The notes: a model not told the origin generated them from the letters alone. A stretch of 64,000 nucleotides of DNA from Acinetobacter sp. ANC 3832 (GCF_002135415.1 NZ_NEGJ01000001.1:372001-436000); one strand, 5' to 3'; shown: positions 37,779 to 51,206, counted from the first letter of the stretch. Program-made: numbers and translations.

Positions 37779-39230
37779 TTAGATCAAGACTTTTCTGTCC
37801 GATGAGGATGGAATATGTAACGATTCACGATACTTCGCCACAGTTCTTCTCGCAACATCAATCCCTTCTTCCTTTAACAAATTTGCAAGCGTATTGTCAG
37901 ACAAAGGTTTGCGCGGATTCTCATCTGCAATCAGCTTTTTAAGCTTCGCTCGAATTGCTGTGGAAGATGCTTCCCCACCAGAAGTTGTCCCGACATGACT
38001 GGAAAAGAAATATTTCAACTCGAATAAACCACGTGGTGTTAGCAAAAATTTATTTGTCGTGACACGTGATACTGTTGACTCATGCAATTCAACTTCTTCA
38101 GCAACTTCACGTAGTACCAAAGGTTTCATTCCCTCAGCACCAATTTCTAAAAACTCACGTTGATGTTGCACAATGCACGTTGCTACTTTTAATAAAGTTT
38201 TATGTCGTTCATCCACACTTTTAATAAAGTTTTTTGCTTCTAACATTTGATTGCGCAAATATTGATTATCATCACTCTGATCTGCTCGACGAATCATCCC
38301 TGAATAAAATGAATTAATACGTAATTTAGGCATCACATCTGGGTTCAGTTGCACATGCCAATGCCCATTTTTCTTTGAAACCACCACATCAGGAATTTGA
38401 TAATCTGAATCTTTACTCTCAAACGCTAAACCAGGATGTGGCTTTAAAGTTTTGAGCAATTCAACTGCTTGCTTTAATTGGTCTGCATTTAAACCTGTTT
38501 GTTTTAAAAGCTTATTCAGATCATTACTAATTAATAACTCATAATGTTTGAGTAAAGACATCGCCTCTTTGCGTGCAAAAACTGTACTGGCCAAGGCTTC
38601 TAATTGTATTTGTAAGCATTCAGCAAGATTTCTGGAGCCCACACCTAAAGGATCTAAACGCTGAATATGCTTCAGAACAACCAAAACTTCATCTTCCTCA
38701 ACATCAACCTCATAATCCATTTGCTGTAATAAGTGTTGTACCGATGAAGTAATTTCAGCAACATCTGTATCTAAAAATCCCTTTTCATCTAGAGCATCGA
38801 CTACACAATAGGCAATTAACTTATCAACAGGAGAAAAATGTAAAAGATTAACTTGCTCTAACATGTGCTCTTTTAATGACGTTTGCCCTTCTCTATTATC
38901 TTCACGCTCTTCAAATTCAGGTCGTTCCATCGCAGTGGATTGATGGGTATACACATCATCCCAATCCGTATCAACTGCCAGTTCATCAGGTAAATGATCT
39001 GCATTAAGTGATTCTGATAAGTCTTTTTCTTGCTGTTCTTGATGGCTATTTTCTATATTTTCATTGGGGTTTTCATCTTCAATTTTTTCTAATAAAGGAT
39101 TACTGTCCAATTGAATTTGAATCTCTTGCTCAAGCTCTAAGCTCGATAGTTGTAGCAATCGAATGGCTTGTTGCAGCTGTGGTGTCAACGACAACGAGTT
39201 TGCAACTTTCAATCCAACCGATAGCTTCAT
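37779..39230 (-). CDS. rpoN: RNA polymerase sigma-54 factor
   Basis: 483 residues from ATG 39230. Region I (LKVANSLSLTPQLQQAIRLL, residues about 5-24) binds enhancer proteins. Region II is acidic (about 45-115). The core-binding and DNA-binding region follows, with ESTVSRVTTNKFLLTPRG. The C-terminal RpoN box ARRTVAKYRE recognises the -24 element. SD GAAGAG precedes the start; an upstream frame to 39266 is rejected. It is divergent from gltI, whose promoter is of sigma54 type. Confidence 0.96.
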   Translation of the reverse strand: MKLSVGLKVANSLSLTPQLQQAIRLLQLSSLELEQEIQIQLDSNPLLEKIEDENPNENIENSHQEQQEKDLSESLNADHLPDELAVDTDWDDVYTHQSTAMERPEFEEREDNREGQTSLKEHMLEQVNLLHFSPVDKLIAYCVVDALDEKGFLDTDVAEITSSVQHLLQQMDYEVDVEEDEVLVVLKHIQRLDPLGVGSRNLAECLQIQLEALASTVFARKEAMSLLKHYELLISNDLNKLLKQTGLNADQLKQAVELLKTLKPHPGLAFESKDSDYQIPDVVVSKKNGHWHVQLNPDVMPKLRINSFYSGMIRRADQSDDNQYLRNQMLEAKNFIKSVDERHKTLLKVATCIVQHQREFLEIGAEGMKPLVLREVAEEVELHESTVSRVTTNKFLLTPRGLFELKYFFSSHVGTTSGGEASSTAIRAKLKKLIADENPRKPLSDNTLANLLKEEGIDVARRTVAKYRESLHIPSSSDRKVLI

Positions 39231-39481
39231 AAATCTCTTCTTCCATCTACATTGTAGCTTACACAAGCAAAATTTGTGCCTATTCGTATTTTTATAGCAT
39301 AGCTGTTGGATTTTTGGAAAAAAAATTCATCATTTTTTAGATAAAAATCAAATTACTCTCGATGTAGGCCTTATAGGCTCTGCTCATCAATTGATAAAAT
39401 AGTTTTTAAAAAGCTATAAGCTCAAATAAATACTTAGTCCTATATATTTTTTTTCTATTTCAAATAGAATAAAAGGACAAT

Positions 39482-39513
39482 GGTGATTTACATCACGTTA
39501 TTTTTGATCAAAA
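39482..39513. promoter_or_regulatory. Two palindromes upstream of the gltI sigma54 promoter
   Basis: GTGA-TTTACA-TCAC (39484-39497) fits the CRP/Vfr-type spacing TGTGA-N6-TCACA and also the FNR-type TGAT-N4-ATCA. It is followed by the perfect 12-bp palindrome TTTTGATCAAAA (39502-39513). They lie about 90-120 bp upstream of the sigma54 promoter, within enhancer range. Which regulator binds is unknown. Confidence 0.45.
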
Positions 39514-39602
39514 TATATTATTTTTTATCCTTTACTTATTTATAGGTGAGGTATAAAAATAATATAAAGAATATGATGGATCAAACTTTCTAGAAAAAAG
39601 GA

Positions 39603-39619
39603 TTGGCATGATAAGTGCT
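39603..39619 (+). promoter_or_regulatory. Sigma54 (-24/-12) promoter of gltIJKL
   Basis: TTGGCATGATAAGTGCT carries GG (39605-39606) and GC (39617-39618) separated by exactly 10 bp. It matches YTGGCACGRNNNTTGCW at all but two defined positions. Predicted transcription start is near 39630. This supports the gltI start at 39673 and excludes the upstream ATG at 39637. An enhancer-binding activator is required by any sigma54 promoter; none is encoded next to it. Confidence 0.85.
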
Positions 39620-39672
39620 TTATAAAAACAAGCGAAATGATTGCCAAAATAACCGTACATGGAGATATTAGA

Positions 39673-40572
39673 ATGAAGAAGTTTTCTACAAAAGTATTAA
39701 CAACAACACTTGGCGTTTTGATGGCAGGTGGTGCTTTTTCACAGGTTCAAGCAGCAGATACACTTGCTAAAATTAAACAAACTGGAAAAGTAATCATCGG
39801 TTATCGCGAATCTTCAGATCCAATTTCTTATGTCGTTGGTGGTAAACCAATGGGTTATGCAGTTGATATTTGTAATAACTTTGCAAATGAACTGAAAAAA
39901 GACCTCAAAATGCCAAACTTGAAAGTGGAATATAAGGCAGTAACATCGTCTACTCGTATTCCAGAGATGTTGGCAGGTAATATTGATATGGAATGTGGTA
40001 CAACCACCAATTCTGTACAACGCCAACAACAAGTTGGTTTCTCTACAAATTATTACGCGACAGAAGTCCGTATGGCAGTTAAAGCCAATTCACCTATTAA
40101 ATCAATTGCTGATCTAAATGGTAAAGCAGTTGTAACAACTCAAGGTACAACCTCTGATAAATACATTAAAATGGGTGAGAAAGGTGAAAAAGTAAATGTG
40201 AATAACGTTTATGGTAAAGATCACTCAGATTCATTTGCCATGATGGCTTCAGGTCGTGCAGCAGCATTTGTTATGGATGACAATATTCTTGCAGGCTTAA
40301 TCGCGAAATCTTCTAATCCAAAAGATTTTAAAATCGTGGGTCCAGTTTTATCTTCTGAGCCTTATGGCATCATGATTCCAAAAGATGATGCAGCGTATAA
40401 AGCAATTGCAGATAAAGTTGTTACAGGCATGTGGAAAAATGGACAAATGGCTGTGCTTTATAAAAAATGGTTCCTCTCTCCAATTGCACCACGTAATGTC
40501 AATATGAATATGCCAATGAGTTCATCTTATCTAAAACTCAAAGCTCATCCAACTGATGCTGGTATCCAATAA
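39673..40572 (+). CDS. gltI: Glutamate/aspartate-type ABC transporter periplasmic binding protein
   Basis: About 299 residues, solute-binding protein family 3. Signal peptide MKKFSTKVLTTTLGVLMAGG, then ADTLAKIKQTGKVIIGYRES, KPMGYAVDICNNFANELKK, and the amino-acid-binding segments with GNIDMECGTTTNS. The set matches the Gln/Glu/Asp group. The start at 39673 (SD GGAGA) is preferred over an upstream ATG because of the sigma54 promoter position. It is first in the gltIJKL operon and followed by a partial terminator. Confidence 0.92.
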   Translation: MKKFSTKVLTTTLGVLMAGGAFSQVQAADTLAKIKQTGKVIIGYRESSDPISYVVGGKPMGYAVDICNNFANELKKDLKMPNLKVEYKAVTSSTRIPEMLAGNIDMECGTTTNSVQRQQQVGFSTNYYATEVRMAVKANSPIKSIADLNGKAVVTTQGTTSDKYIKMGEKGEKVNVNNVYGKDHSDSFAMMASGRAAAFVMDDNILAGLIAKSSNPKDFKIVGPVLSSEPYGIMIPKDDAAYKAIADKVVTGMWKNGQMAVLYKKWFLSPIAPRNVNMNMPMSSSYLKLKAHPTDAGIQ

Positions 40573-40615
40573 AACACGTTGTAAACTATATTTCATCAAC
40601 TGTTGACTAATCCAG

Positions 40616-40642
40616 ACGCTAAGTTCATGACTTAGCGTTTTG
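40616..40642 (+). terminator. Partial terminator between gltI and gltJ
   Basis: Nine-bp stem ACGCTAAGT/ACTTAGCGT (40616-40624 and 40630-40638) followed by TTTTG. The short tail suggests leaky termination, giving more binding protein than permease, or a 3'-stabilising hairpin. Confidence 0.6.
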
Positions 40643-40683
40643 ATTAGAAAATGAATAATAATCAATAATTTGAAGGAGCACAC

Positions 40684-41526
40684 ATGTCCGTTGGCTCACT
40701 TAATTGGACAGCTTATTGTCTCCCCTCCAATGAATACAGTTTAGATAAAGCCACTTGGGCAGAATCTGTCTGTAAAGCCATTGGTGGCGCAAGTTACTCC
40801 CCTGTTGCAGATGCACCCACTTGGCTTCAGCTTTTAGGCTCAGGCGTTTGGACAATGCTCTGGACTTCATTACTCGCTTTTGCTGTTGCATTCACTCTCG
40901 GTTCAATTATCGGGATTATGCGAACAGTTCCCAATAAAGCAATTTCATTTATTGGTACATGCTATGTAGAGCTATTCCGAAATATCCCATTGATTGTACA
41001 ATTATTTTTCTGGGCATTTGTATTTCCCGAACTACTTCCTTTAAGTTTAAGTACAGGTAGTGGTGAAATGGTCAGCGGTGGTTGGTGGCAAAATCTCCTG
41101 AATGATCAGCCTGCTGCGATTGGCGTGTTTGCGTTAGGTTTATATACGGCTGCACGTATTGCTGAACAAGTTCGCTCAGGAATTAATACTGTGCCAACGG
41201 GTCAAAAAAATGCAGCCTATGCGATTGGCTTAACTCAAGCCCAAAGCTATCGTTATGTGATTTTGCCTGTTGCGTATCGGATTGTATGGCCGACACTAAC
41301 GTCTGAAGCCATGAATATCTTTAAAAACTCTGCGATTCTTTATGCACTCAGCGTTTTAAATTTCTTTGCTTATACCAAAACAATGCGTGAAGAAACATCT
41401 CAAGATATTGTTATTCTTATCTTATCGACACCTGTGTATCTGATTATTACCTATTCAATCAAATATATCATGGCGTGGATTGAAAAACGCATGTCCGTTC
41501 CTGGACTCGGTTCGGGAGGTAAGTAA
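40684..41526 (+). CDS. gltJ: Glutamate/aspartate-type ABC transporter permease 1
   Basis: 280-residue amino-acid ABC permease (HisMQ family). An N-terminal soluble segment of about 55 residues is followed by five or so transmembrane helices. The EAA loop region reads AYAIGLTQAQSYRYVILPVAYRIVWP. Family members with this N-terminal extension are of the GltJ type. It is followed after 2 bp by gltK. Confidence 0.9.
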   Translation: MSVGSLNWTAYCLPSNEYSLDKATWAESVCKAIGGASYSPVADAPTWLQLLGSGVWTMLWTSLLAFAVAFTLGSIIGIMRTVPNKAISFIGTCYVELFRNIPLIVQLFFWAFVFPELLPLSLSTGSGEMVSGGWWQNLLNDQPAAIGVFALGLYTAARIAEQVRSGINTVPTGQKNAAYAIGLTQAQSYRYVILPVAYRIVWPTLTSEAMNIFKNSAILYALSVLNFFAYTKTMREETSQDIVILILSTPVYLIITYSIKYIMAWIEKRMSVPGLGSGGK

Positions 41527-41528
41527 TC

Positions 41529-42206
41529 ATGGATTTCAGTGTATTACAAAATCAAGATGTCATTTCTGCATTACTTGCTGGCTTTAAATTTACAGTGACT
41601 GTAACTATTCTATCTGTAATTGGTGGGATTTTAATCGGTACGCCACTGGCAATGATGCGCTTATCCAATAATAAAGCGGCCAATACATTTGCAAAGATTT
41701 ATGTCGATTTCTTCCGTGGTGTGCCACTGATTCAAGTCATTTTTATCTTCTATTTCTTATTACCTAAGTTCTTTGAATTTCAATCGGATACCTATTACGG
41801 ACCCTTATTTTCAAGCATCGTTACCTTTGCTATTTTTGAAGCTGCATTCTTTTCTGAAATTGTACGTTCAGGAATTCAATCTGTTTCTAAAGGTCAGGTT
41901 AATGCAGGTTATGCACTCGGTTTTACCTATGGTCAGACTATGTCGAATGTGGTTTTACCACAAGCATTTCGTAATATGTTGCCAATTTTACTGACGCAAT
42001 CGATTGTTTTATTCCAAGACGTTTCTTTGGTTTATGTGATTAGCGCACCTGATTTCTTAGGTAATGCCAATACACTTGCCAATACATATGGTTCAGAAAC
42101 TAAAGCTACATTCTATTTAGTTGTTGCTATTGTTTACTTCTGTATTTCATTTGCGCTTTCTCGTTTAGTGAAGCGTTTACATCAAAAAATAGCAATAATT
42201 CGTTAA
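41529..42206 (+). CDS. gltK: Glutamate/aspartate-type ABC transporter permease 2
   Basis: 225-residue HisMQ-family permease, forming a heterodimer with GltJ. The EAA loop is [20 protein letters not shown], with the conserved G and D around [14 protein letters not shown] before. Five transmembrane segments. The start is 2 bp after the gltJ stop, so translation is coupled. Confidence 0.92.
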   Translation: MDFSVLQNQDVISALLAGFKFTVTVTILSVIGGILIGTPLAMMRLSNNKAANTFAKIYVDFFRGVPLIQVIFIFYFLLPKFFEFQSDTYYGPLFSSIVTFAIFEAAFFSEIVRSGIQSVSKGQVNAGYALGFTYGQTMSNVVLPQAFRNMLPILLTQSIVLFQDVSLVYVISAPDFLGNANTLANTYGSETKATFYLVVAIVYFCISFALSRLVKRLHQKIAIIR

Positions 42207-42219
42207 TTGGAGAATCAAT

Positions 42220-42963
42220 ATGCCAATGATTGAAATACAACATATCTCAAAATGGTATGGAGATTTTCAGGTTTTAACTGACTGCTCAACTGCGATTGAA
42301 AAAGGTGAAGTTGTTGTGGTTTGTGGACCTTCTGGCTCAGGAAAATCAACACTCATCAAAACAGTAAATGCCTTAGAACCCTTCCAAGAAGGTAATATTG
42401 TTGTAGATGGTACTCCACTCAAAGATTCTAAAACTGATTTGGCAAAATTTCGCTCACGTGTCGGTATGGTATTTCAACACTTTGAACTATTCCCGCATAT
42501 GACTGTTTTAGATAATTTGATGATTGGACAATTAAAGGTTCTCAATCGTTCAAAAGATGAAGCAAAGAAAAAAGCGCTTCAATATTTAGATCGAGTAGGC
42601 TTATCTGCACATAAAGATAAATTTCCAGGACAACTTTCAGGTGGTCAGCAGCAACGTGTCGCAATTGCACGTGGTTTATGTATGGACCCCGTTTGCATGT
42701 TATTTGATGAACCTACTTCTGCACTTGACCCTGAAATGGTCGGTGAAGTGCTTGAGGTAATGACTCAACTTGCTAAAGAAGGCATGACCATGATGTGTGT
42801 GACCCATGAAATGGGCTTTGCACGTAAAGTATCTAGTCGTGTTATTTTTATGGATCAAGGGAAAATTTTGGAAGACTGTGCAACCAATGATTTCTTCAAC
42901 AAACCTGAAGAAAGACATGAGCGTACTAAATTTTTCTTAGAAAAAATTTCAATTGTGCATTGA
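42220..42963 (+). CDS. gltL: Amino-acid ABC transporter ATP-binding protein
   Basis: 247-residue ABC ATPase. Walker [11 protein letters not shown]-loop in [12 protein letters not shown], signature [13 protein letters not shown], Walker [12 protein letters not shown] and the H-switch in VTHEMGFA are all intact. It energises GltJK. The SD TTGGAG lies just before the ATG. The last gene of the operon, ending in a strong terminator. Confidence 0.94.
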   Translation: MPMIEIQHISKWYGDFQVLTDCSTAIEKGEVVVVCGPSGSGKSTLIKTVNALEPFQEGNIVVDGTPLKDSKTDLAKFRSRVGMVFQHFELFPHMTVLDNLMIGQLKVLNRSKDEAKKKALQYLDRVGLSAHKDKFPGQLSGGQQQRVAIARGLCMDPVCMLFDEPTSALDPEMVGEVLEVMTQLAKEGMTMMCVTHEMGFARKVSSRVIFMDQGKILEDCATNDFFNKPEERHERTKFFLEKISIVH

Positions 42964-42982
42964 TAAAATTAGATATTATTTA

Positions 42983-43014
42983 AAAAAAAGCAGATCAATT
43001 CATCTGCTTTTTTT
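42983..43014 (+). terminator. Terminator of the glt operon
   Basis: Stem AAAAAAGCAGAT/ATCTGCTTTTTT with loop CAATTC (core 42990-43009), then a T run. It is nearly identical to the terminator at 63205-63234. Confidence 0.85.
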
Positions 43015-43049
43015 AATTTAGAAATAAATCAACAACAACTATATTAGAG

Positions 43050-43274
43050 GTGTTACGAGACTCACACTATCCGCCATTATTCTTTGAAGTTTGGGGAGAT
43101 TATATGAAAGATTTAATTCCTAAACGTGAAGCTTTAATGGATTTTGTAAAAATAACATTAGGCTATGAAATCGTATTATTTGGTGAATTATGTATAGCGC
43201 AGCATCCAAGTAATCAATACTTTAAGATTGAAATAGGAGATCAACGCTCTCTTTCTATGGCTCGATTGAAGTAA
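43050..43274 (+). CDS. Small hypothetical protein, possibly a gene remnant
   Basis: Up to 74 residues from a GTG at 43050, or 56 from the ATG at 43104 (MKDLIPKREALMDFVK). Not recognised. The sequence HYPPLFFEVWGD followed by LGYEIVLFGELCIAQHPSN is protein-like and well ordered, not the low-complexity read expected by chance. No Shine-Dalgarno is clear. The frame stays open upstream into the glt terminator. It sits between the glt operon terminator and the rRNA terminator. It may be the tail of a disrupted gene. Confidence 0.4.
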   Translation: MLRDSHYPPLFFEVWGDYMKDLIPKREALMDFVKITLGYEIVLFGELCIAQHPSNQYFKIEIGDQRSLSMARLK

Positions 43275-43311
43275 ATATTGCTACTATTTATAAAATAGTG
43301 TTTTTGCATAA

Positions 43312-43345
43312 AAAAACACCCCCTTCATAAGAAGGGGGTGTTTTT
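43312..43345 (-). terminator. rRNA operon terminator
   Basis: Perfect 15-bp stem AAAAACACCCCCTTC/GAAGGGGGTGTTTTT (43312-43326 and 43331-43345) with a 4-nt loop and a long minus-strand T run. It lies 11 bp past the 3' end of the 5S gene. Confidence 0.9.
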
Positions 43346-43356
43346 AGGAATAATGA

Positions 43357-43471
43357 GCTGGCGATGACTTACTCTCACATGGGTAACCCCACACTACCAT
43401 CAGCGCGAAGAGGTTTCACTTCTGAGTTCGGGAAGGGATCAGGTGGTTCACTCTTGCTATTGTCGCCAGCA
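43357..43471 (-). rRNA. rrf: 5S ribosomal RNA
   Basis: The minus strand reads as a 5S rRNA, about 115 nt, with terminal stem TGCTGGCGAC.../...GTCATCGCCAGC. It includes conserved segments CCTGATCCCTTCCCGAACTC and GAAGTGAAAC. Ends are approximate to a few bases. Confidence 0.95.
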
Positions 43472-43642
43472 CAACTGTTTATGACTACTTGCTTAGGTCT
43501 TATTGAATGCCTTTGCTTTTGTCAAATAAGTTATTAACAGACTATGCAAATTTGAGTTGAATTGTAAATACTAGCGTTGACTAAATCAAGGTTCAATCAT
43601 GACGATTGCTTGGTTTTGAATCATTTAGATCTTGCGATACAA

Positions 43643-46570
<2,928 letters not shown>

Positions 46571-46923
46571 TCGCTGACACTTACAAGTACGTGTCTTTGA
46601 CAAGAAAGAATAAATCCTTTCTACACAGTTTGTTGTCTGTAGATTTAACCACAGTACAGCTTCAATCTAAATTCATCTACCAAAACGCTTGATTCAGTTA
46701 ATCGCTAGTGCTCAGTTCTTCATCGTCATTTCAACGTCACATTTGCATGTAACACTGAAAATCGTATTCAGTTCTGAGTTTAAACAATTTATTTCAACTC
46801 AAATTATAATCTGTTAATGAATAAACATGCCTTCGTCAGGTCATGTTTAAAACTGTGATAAATCACAGAAGTTAATAAACAATAGATGTTCATTAAATTC
46901 TATAATTTCTTAGCTTAATATAA
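46571..46923. other. Spacer between tRNA-Ala and 23S
   Basis: Gene-free internal transcribed spacer. It contains a small hairpin TGTGATAAATCACA (46855-46868) and the AACATG.../...CATGTT stem just left of it, in A+T-rich sequence. No open frame is supported. Such spacers vary among rrn copies of one genome. Confidence 0.6.
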
Positions 46924-46999
46924 TGGTGGAGACTAACGGAGTCGAACCGTTGACCTCCTGCGTGCAAAGCAGGCGCTCTACCAACTAAGCTAAGTCCCC
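46924..46999 (-). tRNA. tRNA-Ala (anticodon TGC)
   Basis: Seventy-six nt on the minus strand, starting GGGGACTTAGCTTAGTTGG. Anticodon loop TTTGCAC (anticodon TGC), T-arm GGTTCGACTCC, encoded CCA end. Standard spacer tRNA. Confidence 0.96.
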
Positions 47000-47073
47000 A
47001 GCTTAAGATCTAATATACCTAATTCTAGCTCTGTAACTGAATCAATCTTTCAATTAATCATGGTTAGTAGACT

Positions 47074-47150
<77 letters not shown>

Positions 47151-47164
47151 TTAGGTATATCATC

Positions 47165-48901
<1,737 letters not shown>

Positions 48902-49256
48902 AATCTCTTAATGATCTTCTTCCTGGTTCGTCACCAGCAAGCTAGGTCGGCTATACTACTCTCTTTCGATGAATAGTCAACAGGTTTTGTTATTTAATTC
49001 TCTCAACAAATCATTCCTTAACCAATCTTTAAAATTCCAATTCGAAATCTTAACATCTCAATCAAGCTACTGATTTATCAGAAGTTTTATTTAACATCAC
49101 CGCCGATGGATGTGCATTCTACAGCATTCCTAATCCTACACAACCCCTTTTCTTAATTAATTTTAATTATTTGAACTGGTCGTTCATTTTTCAAACCATA
49201 AAATCAATAAATAATTGATTTTTATCATTAATTATTTTTAAATTTAAATAATACTC

Positions 49257-49853
49257 TTAGTTTTGCTCTAAATAAGCCAAAATCATAGTGGATAATTCAT
49301 GTTTAAGTTGTTGTTCTGAAATGAGAAAACTATTATTACTCACATAACGCATCATGGTGAATAAGGTGCTATTAATGATGACAAACGACTTATGCTTCAA
49401 CATTTCAAAGTTCCAATGCGAATAAAAGCGATTAAACACATACATCCCGACTTCAAAAAAGTGCTTTTCTAAAATTTGTGCAGCCTCTGAATTGTTATAG
49501 CCATGCCAGTGTTTCAATACTTCTATAAAGAAACCACCATCTGCTTTCATCATGTCAAAACCGAATTGGATACTCATTGGAATAATTTCTTCTAAGCTCA
49601 ACTCATCTTGTGTAATCGCAATTTGTTTCAGGGCTAATCCTAAGTTTTCACTTTTACGGCGCAATAACTCTTGAACGATCTCTTCTTTATTCTCGAAGTA
49701 CTGATAAATCGAACCAACACTGACCCCTGCTCTTTCTGCAATTTTAGGTGTAGTTATCTGCAATAGCCCATATTCAGCAATACAAAGTTGCGTTGCTTCA
49801 AGCACATTATCAACAATGACTTTTGCACGTTGTTGTTGTGGTTGTTTTCTCAT
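49257..49853 (-). CDS. TetR-family transcriptional regulator
   Basis: 198 residues from ATG 49853 (GAGAG Shine-Dalgarno). The HTH is in the N-terminal segment (VLEATQLCIAEYGLLQITTPKIAERAGVSVGSIYQYFENKEEIV, quoted in part: AERAGVSVGSIYQYFENKE). The C-terminal ligand domain spans residues 60-198. Divergent from the MpaB-like oxygenase, with a perfect palindromic operator between them, so it probably represses itself and that gene. A longer upstream frame would read through the operator and is rejected. Confidence 0.88.
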   Translation of the reverse strand: MRKQPQQQRAKVIVDNVLEATQLCIAEYGLLQITTPKIAERAGVSVGSIYQYFENKEEIVQELLRRKSENLGLALKQIAITQDELSLEEIIPMSIQFGFDMMKADGGFFIEVLKHWHGYNNSEAAQILEKHFFEVGMYVFNRFYSHWNFEMLKHKSFVIINSTLFTMMRYVSNNSFLISEQQLKHELSTMILAYLEQN

Positions 49854-49880
49854 TGTTCTCTCACATTGGAATGCGAATTG

Positions 49881-49902
49881 AATACGAATAAATATTCGTA
49901 TT
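49881..49902. promoter_or_regulatory. TetR-type operator palindrome
   Basis: Perfect inverted repeat AATACGAAT-AAAT-ATTCGTATT (arms 49881-49889 and 49894-49902) centred between the divergent tetR and MpaB-like genes. It lies 28 bp from the regulator start and 37 bp from the oxygenase start. Another half-site-like ATGCGAAT sits at 49871-49878. Confidence 0.8.
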
Positions 49903-49938
49903 AAAGTTTGATTAAACAATAATCAGGATATTCCTGCA

Positions 49939-51147
49939 ATGTCGATGCTCACAATGCCTAAACGCTTAGCTCCTTTTGAAAAAATGCTAACGACGAATTG
50001 GAAGACTCAAGCTCTCAGTTTATTGGTTGATAAAAAATTACAACCCTCCTATGCAGAATACTTATCTTTAAACCAAGCATTACAAAGTGGTGATCCTGCA
50101 ATGGATAAACTGATCGTTTGGATGTTTCAGAACCCTAAGCAGCATCGAAAGTATTTTGAAACTGCACTCTATCAAGGACTAGATCAACTCCCTCATGAGA
50201 TTCCTGAATTGACTGAATTCTTTAATTTCGTTGAAAAAACACCTGCTTGGTTTGATCAAGAAAAAATGGATGAGGCATTAAATTTCATTTATAGATTAGG
50301 TTTTAACAGTGGCTTTATTCTCCGCGACCTCGCCTTAATGATGGGATATTTATACCCTGGCTTTAACCAACCTCTCATTCTAACGGGCGCATTAAGTAAA
50401 AATGCTGGAACTCGTTTGGCTGAAACAACCAAATGGTGGATGGATATTACAGAACAACATGCTTTCAAGCGCTTTAATACAGGTTTTACTTCCACAATCT
50501 ATGTTCGTTTTATTCATGCTTTAGTCCGCAATCAATTAAGTAAATCAACAAAGTGGGATCGTCATACTTGGGGACTGCCGATTAATCAATACGACCAAGC
50601 CATGACTAACATTGCTTTTAGTGGTGTGTTGTTACTGGGAATTCGTGCGATTGGTATTTTTCCAAATAAACGAGAGATCGAAAGTTTCTTACATTTTTGG
50701 AAATATGCAGGCTGGCTTATGGGTATAGATGAAAAATGGCTCGTAGATAAGGAATCTGAGGGCTGGAAATTTTTATATTGGATGCCTTTCGCACATCCAA
50801 AACCTGATGAATCAAGTATATCTTTGGGAGCAAGCCTTTCTAAAGAACCGTTTGAGCGTCAATATCGTTATTTAAAGCCTTTACAGCAAAAACTCGCCTA
50901 CCGACAACACTTAGAAGTAACCCAATTTTTCTTAGGTCGTAAAAAAATGCAACAACTCGGTTTAAAGCATCGACCCGCACCTTGGTTTGCTTATTATTTG
51001 CTTGCACGAAACGTTGTACTTTACACAGGGGCAAAACACTCTCCCAAACTGAGTCAAAAACTACAACAAAGTGGGCGAAATATTCAAAAATTAGGTTTAG
51101 CCCTATATCAAAGTAAAGCCAAACAATTGGCAAGTATGCATCAATAA
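49939..51147 (+). CDS. MpaB/latex-clearing-protein-like oxygenase (DUF2236)
   Basis: 402 residues of the DUF2236/MpaB family, which includes heme-containing latex-clearing protein and fungal MpaB. Conserved family motifs are visible: GTRLAETTKWWMDI, YVRFIHALVR, WGLPINQYDQAMTNIAFS and FWKYAGWLMGID, with histidine in the HALVR segment as possible heme ligand. No signal peptide is seen. Divergent from the TetR gene under a shared palindrome, a common pairing in Acinetobacter and Pseudomonas. The substrate is unknown. Confidence 0.82.
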   Translation: MSMLTMPKRLAPFEKMLTTNWKTQALSLLVDKKLQPSYAEYLSLNQALQSGDPAMDKLIVWMFQNPKQHRKYFETALYQGLDQLPHEIPELTEFFNFVEKTPAWFDQEKMDEALNFIYRLGFNSGFILRDLALMMGYLYPGFNQPLILTGALSKNAGTRLAETTKWWMDITEQHAFKRFNTGFTSTIYVRFIHALVRNQLSKSTKWDRHTWGLPINQYDQAMTNIAFSGVLLLGIRAIGIFPNKREIESFLHFWKYAGWLMGIDEKWLVDKESEGWKFLYWMPFAHPKPDESSISLGASLSKEPFERQYRYLKPLQQKLAYRQHLEVTQFFLGRKKMQQLGLKHRPAPWFAYYLLARNVVLYTGAKHSPKLSQKLQQSGRNIQKLGLALYQSKAKQLASMHQ

Positions 51148-51163
51148 TCTAATACCCAAATAA

Positions 51164-51189
51164 GAGAAGGAAGCTCTAGGCTTCCTTCT
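51164..51189 (+). terminator. Terminator after the MpaB-like gene
   Basis: Ten-bp stem AGAAGGAAGC/GCTTCCTTCT (51164-51173 and about 51179-51188) followed by TT and an A/T-rich stretch. It also separates the convergent copper-receptor unit. Confidence 0.7.
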
Positions 51190-51206
51190 TTATCATTTCA
51201 ATTGAC

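Larger units (their letters stand above)
39267..39672. other. Gene-free divergent region between rpoN and gltI
   Basis: No coding sequence is supported. Contents listed separately: a CRP/FNR-type palindrome, the palindrome TTTTGATCAAAA (39502-39513), and the sigma54 promoter of gltI. The rest is A+T-rich DNA. The rpoN promoter should lie in the left part, but no strong -35/-10 pair was assigned. Confidence 0.6.

Noticed and set aside
39637..39672. The gltI start at 39637.
   Set aside because: The predicted transcription start from the sigma54 promoter is about 39630, leaving no room for a ribosome-binding site. MKKFSTKV at 39673 begins a proper signal peptide.
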